Below, piece by piece: positions 25,801 through 33,261 of a DNA stretch of 64,000 nt. Below the pieces are notes generated by a model. That model was given only the letters and a program-made list of their open reading frames with translations, searched no databases and was not told the origin of the DNA. Each line of letters opens with the position of its first letter. The first letter of the stretch is position 1. Both the position numbers and the translations under genes were made by a program. The DNA comes from JACOMY01 sp046233115 (GTDB lineage: Bacteria; Pseudomonadota; Alphaproteobacteria; Kiloniellales; JACOMY01): positions 186,001 to 250,000 of the forward strand of contig JBJXHM010000009.1 of NCBI GenBank assembly GCA_046233115.1. Reading direction: 5' to 3'.

Positions 25801-26425
25801 CGGCGAGGGCACGGACCTGGTGCGCGCGGAGGTGAGCTTCACGCTCCCCAACGGCACGGCCACGGCCTTCGTCGAGAACCTGCGCATGCAGGGCGGCAAG
25901 GGCGACATCAACGGGACGGGCAACAGCCTCGACAACAGGATCGAAGGCAACTCGGGCGCCAATCGCCTGGCTGGCAACCAGGGCGACGACACGATCGAGG
26001 GCGGGGAGGGCGACGACACGCTCTTCGGCGGCCAGGGGGCCGATCTCTTCCGCGGCGAGAGCGGTGCTGACACGCTCAACATGGGCAAGGACGACACCGC
26101 ATTCGGCGGCTCCGGCGCCGACTCGTTCCTCTTTTCCAACGATCTTTCGCTCGGCACCCAGGCGGTGCAGGATTTCGACGGGGTCAGTCTGAACGGGGCC
26201 AACGGCGAGGACAGGTTCGTCTTCAAGACCGGGCTCGAGAGCGGCAGCTTCACCTACGTCGATGGGGCGGCCTTCTCGGGCGGCGGCAACTCGGAGGCGC
26301 GCTTTGCCGGTGCCAACCTCCTGGAGGTCGACCGTAACGGTGATGCCGTCGCCGACGTGGTGGTGACCGTCAACGGCCTCACGGCCGCCAACCTGCTGAC
26401 CAGCACCGACTTCGTCTGGCTGTGA
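22802..26425 (+). CDS. giant RTX calcium-binding repeat protein (RTX1)
   Basis: A 1207-residue, Gly/Asp-rich, strongly acidic protein without N-terminal signal, consistent with type I secretion. The start MAVIYGTPG at 22802 follows GGGGGAG; the two paralogs start alike (MSVLYG, MATIYG). Residues 61-756 are a regular array alternating 10- and 9-residue GGxGxD units. Residues about 757-880 are ordinary 9-residue RTX repeats, then come blocks with DTFIVDTAADVV and VENLRMQGGKGDINGTGNS, more repeats, and a C-terminal domain ending STDFVWL. The last 350 residues closely match RTX2. Calcium would fold the repeats outside the cell. No catalytic domain is visible; an adhesive or surface-layer-like role is inferred. 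No type I secretion genes lie in this window. Confidence 0.9.
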   Translation: MAVIYGTPGLNQSLTGTNGTDTIFGFSGFDRLYGLLGDDSLYGGSGRDAAFGGSGSDRIYGGDEDDQALVGGSGDDWILAGSGFDAYLFGGAGSDVIYGATGFDGRFYGGEGNDLLNGEGANDGLLFGGLGDDFVFGGVQSDLSLFGGSGKDSVFGAEGDDTALFGDSGSDSVGGGEGYDTSLYGGDGDDSVFGGSGGDAALFGGSGTDSLFGGLGNDLVLKGDSGDDRVSGEGGDDQGLYGGDGDDRVIGLSGVDVVLWGGSGKDTVWGGDGNDFALKGDSGTDSVFGDSGKDTFLYGGDGNDSVFGGSGQDASLFGDGGDDSISGGDGNDRIAFGGSGLDRLFGGLATDLTFLGGSGIDTLFGGSGNDQSFFGGAGDDSLFGDSGGDKALFGDAGNDLVSGGASDERDYSLYGGAGDDQIAGGGGDDSRLVGDDGTDSVFGGEGHDVYLYGGSGDDRVESGTGNDSFLGGGSGDDLLLARTGDDYGLFGALGGDLVYGGSGADSWLFGGSAGDNVSGGDGDDADLYGGSGGDNVWGGSGKDYGLHGYDGTDIVEGDSGDDTNLFGGSGNDTIRGEDGADYFLIGGDDADKIYGGEGDDGFLRGDSGKDYLSGGGGNDSLLIGDAGEDLLRGGSGADSNFFGGADDDLVYGGSGDDRSLVGGSGADTIFGGQGLDFHLLGQAGDDTLDGGEGEDRYFFGGSGADKLYGGAGNELGLYGGSGKDGIFGGSGTEFSVFGAEGDDSIFGGSGNDYAMSGASGDDSLYGGEGFDFLYGDSGADYLNGGTVGDIMKGGLGKDDLRGASGNDSLSGNSGDDALRGQDGDDSMAGDSGRDTLFGDDGKDRAYGGDGNDRLGGGSGSDTLDAGIGSDRLNGGSGVDTASGGKANDTFIVDTAADVVIETAAGGAEDVIRSDALAYTLFDGPDGHVERVNINKGAGPASLQGNEHANTILGNSAGNNLTGMTGDDILNGRGGSDSLAGGLGDDTFVVDAAGDQVTEFSGEGTDLVRAEVSFTLPNGTATAFVENLRMQGGKGDINGTGNSLDNRIEGNSGANRLAGNQGDDTIEGGEGDDTLFGGQGADLFRGESGADTLNMGKDDTAFGGSGADSFLFSNDLSLGTQAVQDFDGVSLNGANGEDRFVFKTGLESGSFTYVDGAAFSGGGNSEARFAGANLLEVDRNGDAVADVVVTVNGLTAANLLTSTDFVWL
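22982..25069 (+). repeat. 57-bp (19-residue) tandem super-repeat array of RTX1
   Basis: Every second GGxGxD unit is 10 residues long, the others 9. Short units look like GGSGTDSLF (strand x-L/V/I-F/Y); long units look like GGSGQDASLF (strand x-x-L-F/Y). Counting through residues 61-756 gives 37 long and 36 short units in strict alternation, with one irregular long unit of 12 residues (GGASDERDYSLY). The count sums exactly to the 696 residues between its boundaries. Confidence 0.92.
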
Positions 26426-26432
26426 CCCAGAG

Positions 26433-27587
26433 TTACAGCAAACCCCTGCGCGCCAAGTTCTGCATCAGCGCGCCGGCGCCGAAGGTCCAGGGGCGGCACT
26501 CGGTCGAGAGGCGCACCTCGTTCACCAGCGCGCCCAGCTCCGCCGTGGCGATGGTGACCCGGTCGCCGACCTTGTGGGTGAAGCCCTCGCCCGGCTTGTC
26601 GCGGTCCTGGGTCGGCGCAAAGAGGGTGCCGAGGAAGAGGAAGAAGCCGTCGGGGTACTGGTGATGACGGCCGCAGGCCTGCGCCACCAGGTCGAGCGGA
26701 TCGCGGCTGATCATCCGCATCGAGCTCTTGCCCTCCAGGACGAAGCCGTCGGGGCCCTCGACCGTCAGGTCCAGCTCCGCCTGGCGCACCTGCTCGATGC
26801 CGTAGCTCTGGTCGAAGAGGCGCACGAAGGGGCCCAGCGCGCAGGAGGCGTTGTTGTCCTTGGCCTTGCCCAGCAGCAGGGCGGAACGGCCCTCGACGTC
26901 GCGCAGGTTGACGTCGTTGCCGATGGTGGCGCCCTTGACCTCGGCCCGGCTGTTCACCGCCAGCACGATCTCCGGCTCCGGGTTGTTCCAGGAGGAGACG
27001 GGGTGCAGGCCGACCGGGCTGCCCCAGCCCACTGCGGAGAGTGGCTGCGCCTTGGTGAAAACCTCTGCGTCCGGGCCGATGCCGACCTCGAGGTACTGCG
27101 ACCAGAGCCCCTCCTCGATCAGGGCCGCCTTGACCTTGGCCGCCTCGGGCGAGCCCGGCACCAGGTCGCGCAGGCTGGCGCCGACCAGGTCGCCGATCTT
27201 CTCGCGCACCGCCTTGGCCTTGGAGAGGTCGCCGCCGGCGCGCTCCTCGATCACCCGCTCGACCATGGAACTGGCGAAGGTGACGCCGCAGGCCTTCACC
27301 GCCTGGAGATCAGCCGGCGCCAGCAGGTGGCGGCGATCCGGTGCGGACCCGGCGACCTCCGAATCGGCGAAGAGCTCCTCCAGGCTGCAGAGCGTCTCGC
27401 CGCCGGCGGCCGCGACCCAGGCGACCGGGTCCTCCATCTCCAGGAGCGCGCTCATGGTCGGCGCCGCACGGTCGGTGATGTCCGCCACCAGCCCATCGCG
27501 TAGAGTCACCAGGGCAGGCCCGGCCCGCTCCGGCAGCCAGACGCGGCCGACGAAAGTGCCTTCACTGGGGACTTGTGTCGTGGTCAT
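26433..27587 (-). CDS. fumarylacetoacetate hydrolase-family protein
   Basis: A 384-residue cytosolic enzyme. The C-terminal half carries the FAH fold: the metal-ligand segment PEPEIVLAVNSRAEV, then GNDVNLRDVEGRSALLLGKAKDNNASCALGP and EGKSSMRMISRDPLDL. The N-terminal part (TFVGRVWLPERAGPALVTLRDG) is typical of the longer family members found in Alphaproteobacteria, which act on keto- or deoxy-keto acids. I chose MTTTQVPSEG (27587, preceded by GGGAGAAG); an alternative start at 27620 adds 11 residues. It is convergent with RTX1, with only 7 bp between the stop codons. Exact reaction unknown. Confidence 0.8.
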   Translation of the reverse strand: MTTTQVPSEGTFVGRVWLPERAGPALVTLRDGLVADITDRAAPTMSALLEMEDPVAWVAAAGGETLCSLEELFADSEVAGSAPDRRHLLAPADLQAVKACGVTFASSMVERVIEERAGGDLSKAKAVREKIGDLVGASLRDLVPGSPEAAKVKAALIEEGLWSQYLEVGIGPDAEVFTKAQPLSAVGWGSPVGLHPVSSWNNPEPEIVLAVNSRAEVKGATIGNDVNLRDVEGRSALLLGKAKDNNASCALGPFVRLFDQSYGIEQVRQAELDLTVEGPDGFVLEGKSSMRMISRDPLDLVAQACGRHHQYPDGFFLFLGTLFAPTQDRDKPGEGFTHKVGDRVTIATAELGALVNEVRLSTECRPWTFGAGALMQNLARRGLL

Positions 27588-27778
27588 GGTCGCTTCTCCC
27601 TGCTGCGCGCTTTCGGCCATCGTGTCTCCCAGCCGGTTGCCGGGCAAGAGCGCGAGCGGTCCGGACCCGAGATGACTGCATAGCCGGGAGGATGGGAATG
27701 CGCTTTGCAGGGCTGGAGGCTGCTGCGATAGTGTAGACAGTTTCGTCCGGGCGAGAGCGCAGCGGGAGTGTCAAGGCC

Positions 27779-29167
27779 ATGAATTTGCAGACCCAGAAGA
27801 ACGACTATCGCGAGATCATCGAGGCCGACCGCGCACGCGTCTGGCATCACCTGAGCCAGCACAAGAAGTACGAGACGGTCGATCCGCTGGTGATCATCGA
27901 GGGCAAGGGCCTTCGGGTCTGGAACGCGGCCGGCCGCAAGCACCTCGACGCCACCTCGGGCGGCGTCTGGACCGTCAACGTCGGCTATGGCCGGACCGAG
28001 ATCGCCGACGCGGTGCGCGACCAGCTCGTCAAGCTGCCCTACTTTGCAGGCGCTGCTGGCACCGTTCCGGGCGCGCTCTTCGCCGAGCGCCTGATCGAGA
28101 AGATGCCGGGCATGAGCCGGGTCTACTACTCCAACTCCGGTTCCGAGGCGAACGAGAAGGCCTACAAGATCGTCCGCCAGATCGCGCACAAGAAGTACGG
28201 CGGCAAGAAGCACAAGATCCTCTACCGCGAGCGCGACTACCACGGCACCACCATCACCGCGCTCAGCTCCGGCGGCCAGGAGGAGCGCAAGACCCAGTAC
28301 GGCCCCTTCACCCCGGGCTTCGTCGAGGTCCCGCACTGCCTGGAGTACCGCTCGCAGTGGGGTGACGTCGAGGACTACGGCGTGCGTGCCGCCAACGCCA
28401 TCGAGGAGGTGATCCTGCGTGAGGGCGCCGACACCGTCGGCGGCCTGATCCTGGAACCGATCACCGCCGGCGGCGGCGTGATCGTCCCGCCCAAGGGCTA
28501 CTGGGAGCGGGTGCAGGAGATCTGCAAGAAGTACGATATCCTGCTGATCATCGACGAGGTGGTCTGCGGAGTCGGCCGGACCGGCACCTGGTTCGGCTAT
28601 CAGCAGTTCGGCGTGCAGCCCGACATCGTCACCATGGCCAAGGGCGTCGCCTCCGGCTATGCCGCGATCTCCTGCACGGTGACCACCGAGGCGGTCTTCA
28701 ACGAGTTCAAGAGCGATCCGGACGACTACCTCAACTACTTCCGCGACATCTCCACCTTCGGTGGCTGCACCGCCGGCCCGGCCGCGGCGCTGAAGAACGT
28801 CGAGGTGATCGAGCAGGAGAACCTGCTGGAGAACGTCCAGAAGATGGGCGACTACCTGATGGAGCAGCTCGAAGGCCTGAAGGGCAAGCACGCCGTGATC
28901 GGCGAGGTCCGCGGCAAGGGCCTGTTCCAGGGTGCCGAACTGGTCTCCGACCGTGACAGCAAGGCCGCCCTGCCCGAGCCCATGGTCCAGGCCGTGGTGG
29001 CCGACTGCGCGCAGAAGTCCGGTGTCCTGATCGGCGCCACCAACCGCTCGCTGACCGGCCTCAACAACACGCTCTGCTTCAGCCCCGGCTTCATCGCCAC
29101 CAAGTCCGATATCGACGAGATCGTCGCTGCGGTCGACAGTGCGCTGACGAGAGTCATGGCTTCCTAA
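27779..29167 (+). CDS. class III aminotransferase (taurine/polyamine:pyruvate type)
   Basis: A 462-residue PLP enzyme. Visible motifs: substrate-region LDATSGGVWTVNVGYG, cofactor phosphate site YYSNSGSEANEKAYK, YHGTTITALS, the Asp motif LLIIDEVVCGVGRTG and the Schiff-base Lys in DIVTMAKGVASGYAAIS. The N-terminus (ADRARVWHHLSQHKKYE) resembles taurine-pyruvate aminotransferases, but the adjacent agmatine deiminase and polyamine importer make a polyamine or gamma-amino donor as likely. It ends at a strong terminator just before aguA, so the two genes may be transcribed separately or by read-through. Confidence 0.85.
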   Translation: MNLQTQKNDYREIIEADRARVWHHLSQHKKYETVDPLVIIEGKGLRVWNAAGRKHLDATSGGVWTVNVGYGRTEIADAVRDQLVKLPYFAGAAGTVPGALFAERLIEKMPGMSRVYYSNSGSEANEKAYKIVRQIAHKKYGGKKHKILYRERDYHGTTITALSSGGQEERKTQYGPFTPGFVEVPHCLEYRSQWGDVEDYGVRAANAIEEVILREGADTVGGLILEPITAGGGVIVPPKGYWERVQEICKKYDILLIIDEVVCGVGRTGTWFGYQQFGVQPDIVTMAKGVASGYAAISCTVTTEAVFNEFKSDPDDYLNYFRDISTFGGCTAGPAAALKNVEVIEQENLLENVQKMGDYLMEQLEGLKGKHAVIGEVRGKGLFQGAELVSDRDSKAALPEPMVQAVVADCAQKSGVLIGATNRSLTGLNNTLCFSPGFIATKSDIDEIVAAVDSALTRVMAS

Positions 29168-29186
29168 GACCACCTGCTTTAGGGTC

Positions 29187-29230
29187 AACGGCCTGCCGTC
29201 GGGGCTCGACGGCAGGCCGTTTTCTTTTTT
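29187..29230 (+). terminator. intrinsic terminator after aminotransferase
   Basis: A 15-bp perfect stem (AACGGCCTGCCGTCG and its complement) with loop GGGCT is followed by TTTCTTTTTT. It lies 20 bp after the aminotransferase stop and only 14 bp before the aguA start, so the U-tract abuts the aguA ribosome site (GGAGGAGGAAGGG). Transcription of aguA thus depends on read-through or a promoter upstream within the coding region. Confidence 0.95.
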
Positions 29231-29243
29231 GGAGGAGGAAGGG

Positions 29244-30275
29244 ATGCGGTCGGCAGCCAGTGGCGGCTTCTTCGCGCCGGCGGAGGAGGCAGCGCACAGT
29301 CGTACCTGGATGTGCTGGCCCACGACCGCCTCGATCTACACCTGGCCGAGCCGCCCTCAGGGCTACTACGAGGCGGTGCAGGAGACCCTGGGACGGCTGG
29401 CCGCCACCATTGCCGAGCAGGAACCGGTCACCATGCTGGCCGCAGCCGAGCTGCATCCCCTGGTGCGCCGGCTCTGCGGCCCCCGGGTCGCGCTGCTCGA
29501 TGTCGCCACCGACGACATGTGGGCGCGCGACAGCGGACCGGTCTTCCTGATCGACGGCAAGGGCGGCAAGGCCTTGGTCGACTTCGGCTTCAACGCTTGG
29601 GGCGGCAAGCAGGCCCATTCCTTGGACGGCAGGGTCGCCGCCGCGATCGCCGGCTATCTCGGTTGCCCGCGCCTGGGGGCCGGCATCGTCGGCGAGGGCG
29701 GCGGGATCGAGTTCGACGGCGAAGGCACCCTGCTGTTGAACGATAGCTGCTGGGTGAACGAGAACCGCAATCCGGGCAAGAGCCGGGCCGAGATCGAAGC
29801 GGCGTTGAAGCGGCTGCTGGGCGTCGAGACGGTGGTCTGGCTCCCCGGCATTGCGGGCGGCGACATCACCGACGACCATATCGACGGAACCACCCGCTTC
29901 GTCCGGCCGGGGCTGGTGCTGATGAGCGGCATCAGCGGGGATCGCTCGGACTATGGCCGCTGCTATCGCGAGGCCAAGGCGATCCTGCGTGCTGCCAGGG
30001 ACGCGCGCGGCCGCTCCTTCGAGATCGTCGAGCTGCCCTATGCCGAGATCCAGCGCTCCACCGAGCCCGACTTCTTTGCGGGTTATGCCAACTTCTATGT
30101 CGGCAATGGCGCCGTCTATACGCCTGAGTTCGGCGACGCCGCCGCCGATGCCCGCGCGGTCGAGACCCTGGCTGCGCTCTTCCCCGGCCGCCGCGTGATC
30201 AGCCTCAACGTTGACCGCATCTATGAGAACGGCGGCGGCATCCACTGCGTGACGCAGCAGGAGCCGGCCGTCTGA
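29244..30275 (+). CDS. aguA: agmatine deiminase
   Basis: A 343-residue guanidino-group-modifying enzyme converting agmatine to N-carbamoylputrescine and ammonia. Motifs: RTWMCWP near the N-terminus, DMWARDSGPVFL, FDGEGTLLLNDSCWVN, GGDITDDHIDGTTRFV (Asp and His of the catalytic set) and the nucleophile Cys335 in GGGIHC-VTQQEPA. The start follows an unusually long purine-rich ribosome site. The N-carbamoylputrescine amidase (aguB) that normally follows is not in the window. The convergent polyamine transporter downstream supports a polyamine role. Confidence 0.92.
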   Translation: MRSAASGGFFAPAEEAAHSRTWMCWPTTASIYTWPSRPQGYYEAVQETLGRLAATIAEQEPVTMLAAAELHPLVRRLCGPRVALLDVATDDMWARDSGPVFLIDGKGGKALVDFGFNAWGGKQAHSLDGRVAAAIAGYLGCPRLGAGIVGEGGGIEFDGEGTLLLNDSCWVNENRNPGKSRAEIEAALKRLLGVETVVWLPGIAGGDITDDHIDGTTRFVRPGLVLMSGISGDRSDYGRCYREAKAILRAARDARGRSFEIVELPYAEIQRSTEPDFFAGYANFYVGNGAVYTPEFGDAAADARAVETLAALFPGRRVISLNVDRIYENGGGIHCVTQQEPAV

Positions 30276-30281
30276 AAAGGC

Positions 30282-30317
30282 GTGGGAGCGGCCGAGCCTC
30301 TTGCCGGCCGCTCCCAC
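30282..30317. terminator. bidirectional hairpin between aguA and potA
   Basis: A 13-bp perfect inverted repeat (GTGGGAGCGGCCG / CGGCCGCTCCCAC) with a 10-nt loop fills the 55-bp gap between two convergent genes. It has no strong T-run on either side (AAAAGG precedes it, giving CCTTTT on the minus strand), so it probably serves the potA side better. Confidence 0.7.
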
Positions 30318-30330
30318 GACAGCGTCGTAC

Positions 30331-31431
30331 TCAGGCCGGTGGCAGCACCAGGACGGCGTCTTCCGGCCAGGAGAGGTAGATGTCGCCCCCGCTCTCCGTG
30401 CCGCCGGGCAGCAGGCCTTCCTGCGCGGAGACCGCGAAGGGTTGGGCCTGATTTTCGACCTCGACGTAGATGTGGCTGCGGTCGCCGAGGTAGGAAGCAG
30501 TCTTCATCTTGCCCTTGACCGACGGCCGCCCCTCCGGCGCGCTGTCCAGCACGCGGAACTGCTCCGGCCGGATCGCCACCACCACCGGACGGCCGCTTTG
30601 GATGAAGCTCTTGTTGCTCCGAGCTGTGACTCGGCCGAGGCCAGCGGCGTCGAGCACCACCTGGCCGTCCTTGGCCTCCAGCACCGTGGCATCCATGAAG
30701 TTCATCTGACCGATGAAGTCCGCTACCTCGACCGAGGTCGGCTGGGCATAGAGCTCTTTCGGCGAGGCCATCTGCAGCACCTGGCCCCGCGCCATCACCG
30801 CGATCCGATCGGAGAGGGTGAGCGCCTCCTCCTGGTCGTGGGTGACGAAGACGAAGGTGATGCCAATGGCCTGCTGCAGGGCACGCAGCTCCAGCTGCAT
30901 GCCCTCTCGCAGCTTCTTGTCGAGGGCACCCAGCGGCTCGTCCAGCAGCAGGACCTTCGGCCGCTTGATCAGCGCCCGGGCCAGCGCCACACGCTGGCGC
31001 TGGCCGCCGGAGAGCTCGTTCGACTTGCGCTCTCCGTAGCCCGCGAGCTGCACCATCTCCAGGGCCTCGTCGATGCGCCGGTTCATCTCCGATCTATCGA
31101 TCTTGTCGAAGCGTAGGCCGTAAGCCAGGTTCTTGCGCACGTTGAGGTGGGGGAAGATGGCGTAGCTCTGGAACACCATGTTGGTTGGGCGCTTGTGCGG
31201 CGGGACCTGTGACATGGGGGCTCCGTCGACGTAGATCTCGCCCTTGGTCGGCGATTCGAAGCCCGCCAGCAGCCGCAGCAAGGTGGTCTTGCCACAGCCC
31301 GATGCGCCCAGCAGCGAGAAGAACTCGCCCGAGGCGATGTCGATCGAGACCTCGTCGACGGCGATGACCGAGCCGAAATGTTTGGCGACGCGGTCGATGT
31401 GCAGATACGGCTTTTTCGAGTTCATGTTCAT
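30331..31431 (-). CDS. potA: polyamine ABC transporter ATPase
   Basis: A 366-residue nucleotide-binding subunit. Walker A GASGCGKTTLLR, Q-loop region MVFQSYAIFPHLN, signature LSGGQRQRVALARAL, Walker B VLLLDEPLGALD and H-loop VTHDQEEAL are present, followed by the C-terminal TOBE domain (VAIRPEQFRVLD) typical of PotA. The start MNMNSKKPYLHIDRVAKHFG is chosen because its ATG overlaps the potC stop (ATGA). It is the last gene of a four-gene importer operon transcribed leftward. Confidence 0.92.
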   Translation of the reverse strand: MNMNSKKPYLHIDRVAKHFGSVIAVDEVSIDIASGEFFSLLGASGCGKTTLLRLLAGFESPTKGEIYVDGAPMSQVPPHKRPTNMVFQSYAIFPHLNVRKNLAYGLRFDKIDRSEMNRRIDEALEMVQLAGYGERKSNELSGGQRQRVALARALIKRPKVLLLDEPLGALDKKLREGMQLELRALQQAIGITFVFVTHDQEEALTLSDRIAVMARGQVLQMASPKELYAQPTSVEVADFIGQMNFMDATVLEAKDGQVVLDAAGLGRVTARSNKSFIQSGRPVVVAIRPEQFRVLDSAPEGRPSVKGKMKTASYLGDRSHIYVEVENQAQPFAVSAQEGLLPGGTESGGDIYLSWPEDAVLVLPPA

Positions 31432-32246
31432 GCCCCCGGGGCTGACTGGCTGCTCACGCCGCGCCGGGTGAGCCACTGTGCGAAGAAGACGACGATGAAG
31501 GAAACGGCCATGATCGCCGAACCGAGCGCCAGAACCGGTGGTAGGCGGGCGGGGAAGCGGAGCTGGCTGAAGATGTGGATCGGCAGGGTCGCCTCGTTGC
31601 CGGCCAGCATGAAGGCGATGATGAACTCATCGAAGGAGATGGTGAAGCAGAGCAGGAGGCTCGCCACCACGCCCGGCAGCACCATGGGGAAGGTCACCCG
31701 CCAGAAGGTCCACCAGGCGTTGGCCCCCAGGTCCGCCGAGGCCTCCTCCATCGACTTGTCGAAACCCTCGAAGCGAGGGATCAGGGTCGCCATGGCGAAG
31801 GGCACGCAGATCAGCACGTGACCCATCGTGACGGTGATCAGCGACAGCTCAATGCCGAGCTGCTTCATCATGATCAGCAGCGCCACGCCCAGCAGGATGC
31901 CGGGCACCACCAGCGGCAGCATGATCACGAAGACCATAGGCTTCTTGCCGGGGATCCGATAGCGAGTCACCGCCTTGGCCCCGAAGATGCCCAGCAGGGT
32001 GGCCGCGATCGAGGCGACCCCGCCCACCTTCAACGAGTTGAGCAGCGAGTTGAGCATCGCCTGGTCGACGAACATCTTCTCGTACCACTCGGTGGTGAAG
32101 CCCTTCAGCGGGAAGGCGATGTAGGTGCCGTTGTTGAAGGAGAAGAGCGGTAGGAAGAGGACCGGGATGTAGAGGAAGGCCAGGTAGGCGAGCGCGTAGA
32201 GGTGCAGCGGCCGGTTGGGCCGGTCGATGTATGAGACCTCGCTCAT
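31428..32246 (-). CDS. potC: polyamine ABC transporter permease (PotC type)
   Basis: A 272-residue permease with six TM segments. It has the PotC-like N-terminus (YLAFLYIPVLFLPLFSFNNG) and the coupling motif EEASADLGANAWWTFWRVTFP. The start at 32246 overlaps the potB stop (ATGA) and follows GGGAGG. Gene order PotD-PotB-PotC-PotA and the overlaps indicate a tightly coupled operon. Confidence 0.9.
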   Translation of the reverse strand: MSEVSYIDRPNRPLHLYALAYLAFLYIPVLFLPLFSFNNGTYIAFPLKGFTTEWYEKMFVDQAMLNSLLNSLKVGGVASIAATLLGIFGAKAVTRYRIPGKKPMVFVIMLPLVVPGILLGVALLIMMKQLGIELSLITVTMGHVLICVPFAMATLIPRFEGFDKSMEEASADLGANAWWTFWRVTFPMVLPGVVASLLLCFTISFDEFIIAFMLAGNEATLPIHIFSQLRFPARLPPVLALGSAIMAVSFIVVFFAQWLTRRGVSSQSAPGA

Positions 32247-33175
32247 TTCGACCTCCCGATCAGGCGGTTGGCCATCCACATGTAGACCAATGCGATGATC
32301 GCGATGATCACCATGCTGGAGATCGAGAGTGCGGCACCCATCGGCCAGTTGTTGATCCGCCCGAACTGGGCCTGGACGATGTTGGCGATCATCGCGCCGT
32401 CGGGGCCGCCCACCAGGTTCGGGGTGACGAAGTCGCCGACCGTGGGCACGAAGATCAGCAGGGTTGCGGCGATCACGCCTGGCAGTGACAGCGGCAGGGT
32501 GACGCCGAGGAAGCGCTTCACCGGTCCGTCACCCAGGTCGGTCGCCGCCTCCAGCAGCGAGCGGTCGATCTTCTCCAGCGAGACGTAGATCGGCAGAATC
32601 GCGAAGGCGGCCCAGGCATGGGTCAGGGTGACTACCACGGCCGTCGGGCTATAGAGCAGGAATTCCAGCGGCTTGGCGATCAAGCCGAGGCCCTCGAGGC
32701 CGGAGTTGATGACGCCGTTGTAGCCCAGGATGATCTTCCAGCAGAAGACGCGCAGCAGATAGCTGGTCCAGAAGGGCAGCGTCATCATGATGATCCAGAT
32801 CATCTTGTGCGCACGCACATGGAAGGCGACGAAGTAGGCCATGGGATAGGCCAGAAGCACCGTCACCACCGTGCAGGAGGCCGAGATCCCGAGCGAGCGC
32901 ATGAACAGCGTCGAGTAGATGTCGCGGGCGGCGATGGTCTGATAGTTGTTCAGGGTAAAGGTGGTATCGAACTCGAAGGTGTGTTGGGTCCAGAAGCTGA
33001 ACGCTACCATCAGCGCGAAGGGCGCGCACATGGCAACCAACATAACCAGAAGTGTCGGTGAAAGGAGGACCAGCCCGCGTATCGGTTCACTACTGACCAT
33101 TCGGGCGTAGAGGCGCCCTCTGATGGAACCTGTGGCGCGGGGAGCGGTCTCCATAGAGATCGTACGATCGATCAC
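32243..33175 (-). CDS. potB: polyamine ABC transporter permease (PotB type)
   Basis: A 310-residue permease with a long cytoplasmic N-terminus, six TM segments (first at VLLSPTLLVMLVAMCAPFAL) and the EAA-type motif EAATDLGDGPVKRFLGVTLP. It starts with GTG at 33175, supported by AGGAG eight bases upstream; an internal ATG (MET...) is a possible alternative. It pairs with PotC to form the membrane channel. Confidence 0.9.
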   Translation of the reverse strand: MIDRTISMETAPRATGSIRGRLYARMVSSEPIRGLVLLSPTLLVMLVAMCAPFALMVAFSFWTQHTFEFDTTFTLNNYQTIAARDIYSTLFMRSLGISASCTVVTVLLAYPMAYFVAFHVRAHKMIWIIMMTLPFWTSYLLRVFCWKIILGYNGVINSGLEGLGLIAKPLEFLLYSPTAVVVTLTHAWAAFAILPIYVSLEKIDRSLLEAATDLGDGPVKRFLGVTLPLSLPGVIAATLLIFVPTVGDFVTPNLVGGPDGAMIANIVQAQFGRINNWPMGAALSISSMVIIAIIALVYMWMANRLIGRSK

Positions 33176-33197
33176 TAGCCTGCTCCTATAGGGGGCT

Positions 33198-33237
33198 GGC
33201 TCGGCGCCGCGTTCCTCCCCGATCGCGGCGCCGAGCC
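33198..33237 (-). terminator. intercistronic hairpin between potD and potB
   Basis: A 14-bp perfect GC-rich stem (GGCTCGGCGCCGCG and complement) with a 12-nt loop lies in the 86-bp gap after potD on the minus strand, with no T-run. Such hairpins after binding-protein genes typically give partial termination or protect the upstream mRNA, raising binding protein over permease levels; that role is inferred here. Confidence 0.6.
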
Positions 33238-33261
33238 TGGCTCAATAGATGAGGACGGGGC

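Noticed and set aside
26425..26433. Terminator between RTX1 and the FAH-family gene
   Set aside because: Only 7 bp separate the two convergent stops and I see no hairpin with a T-run there.
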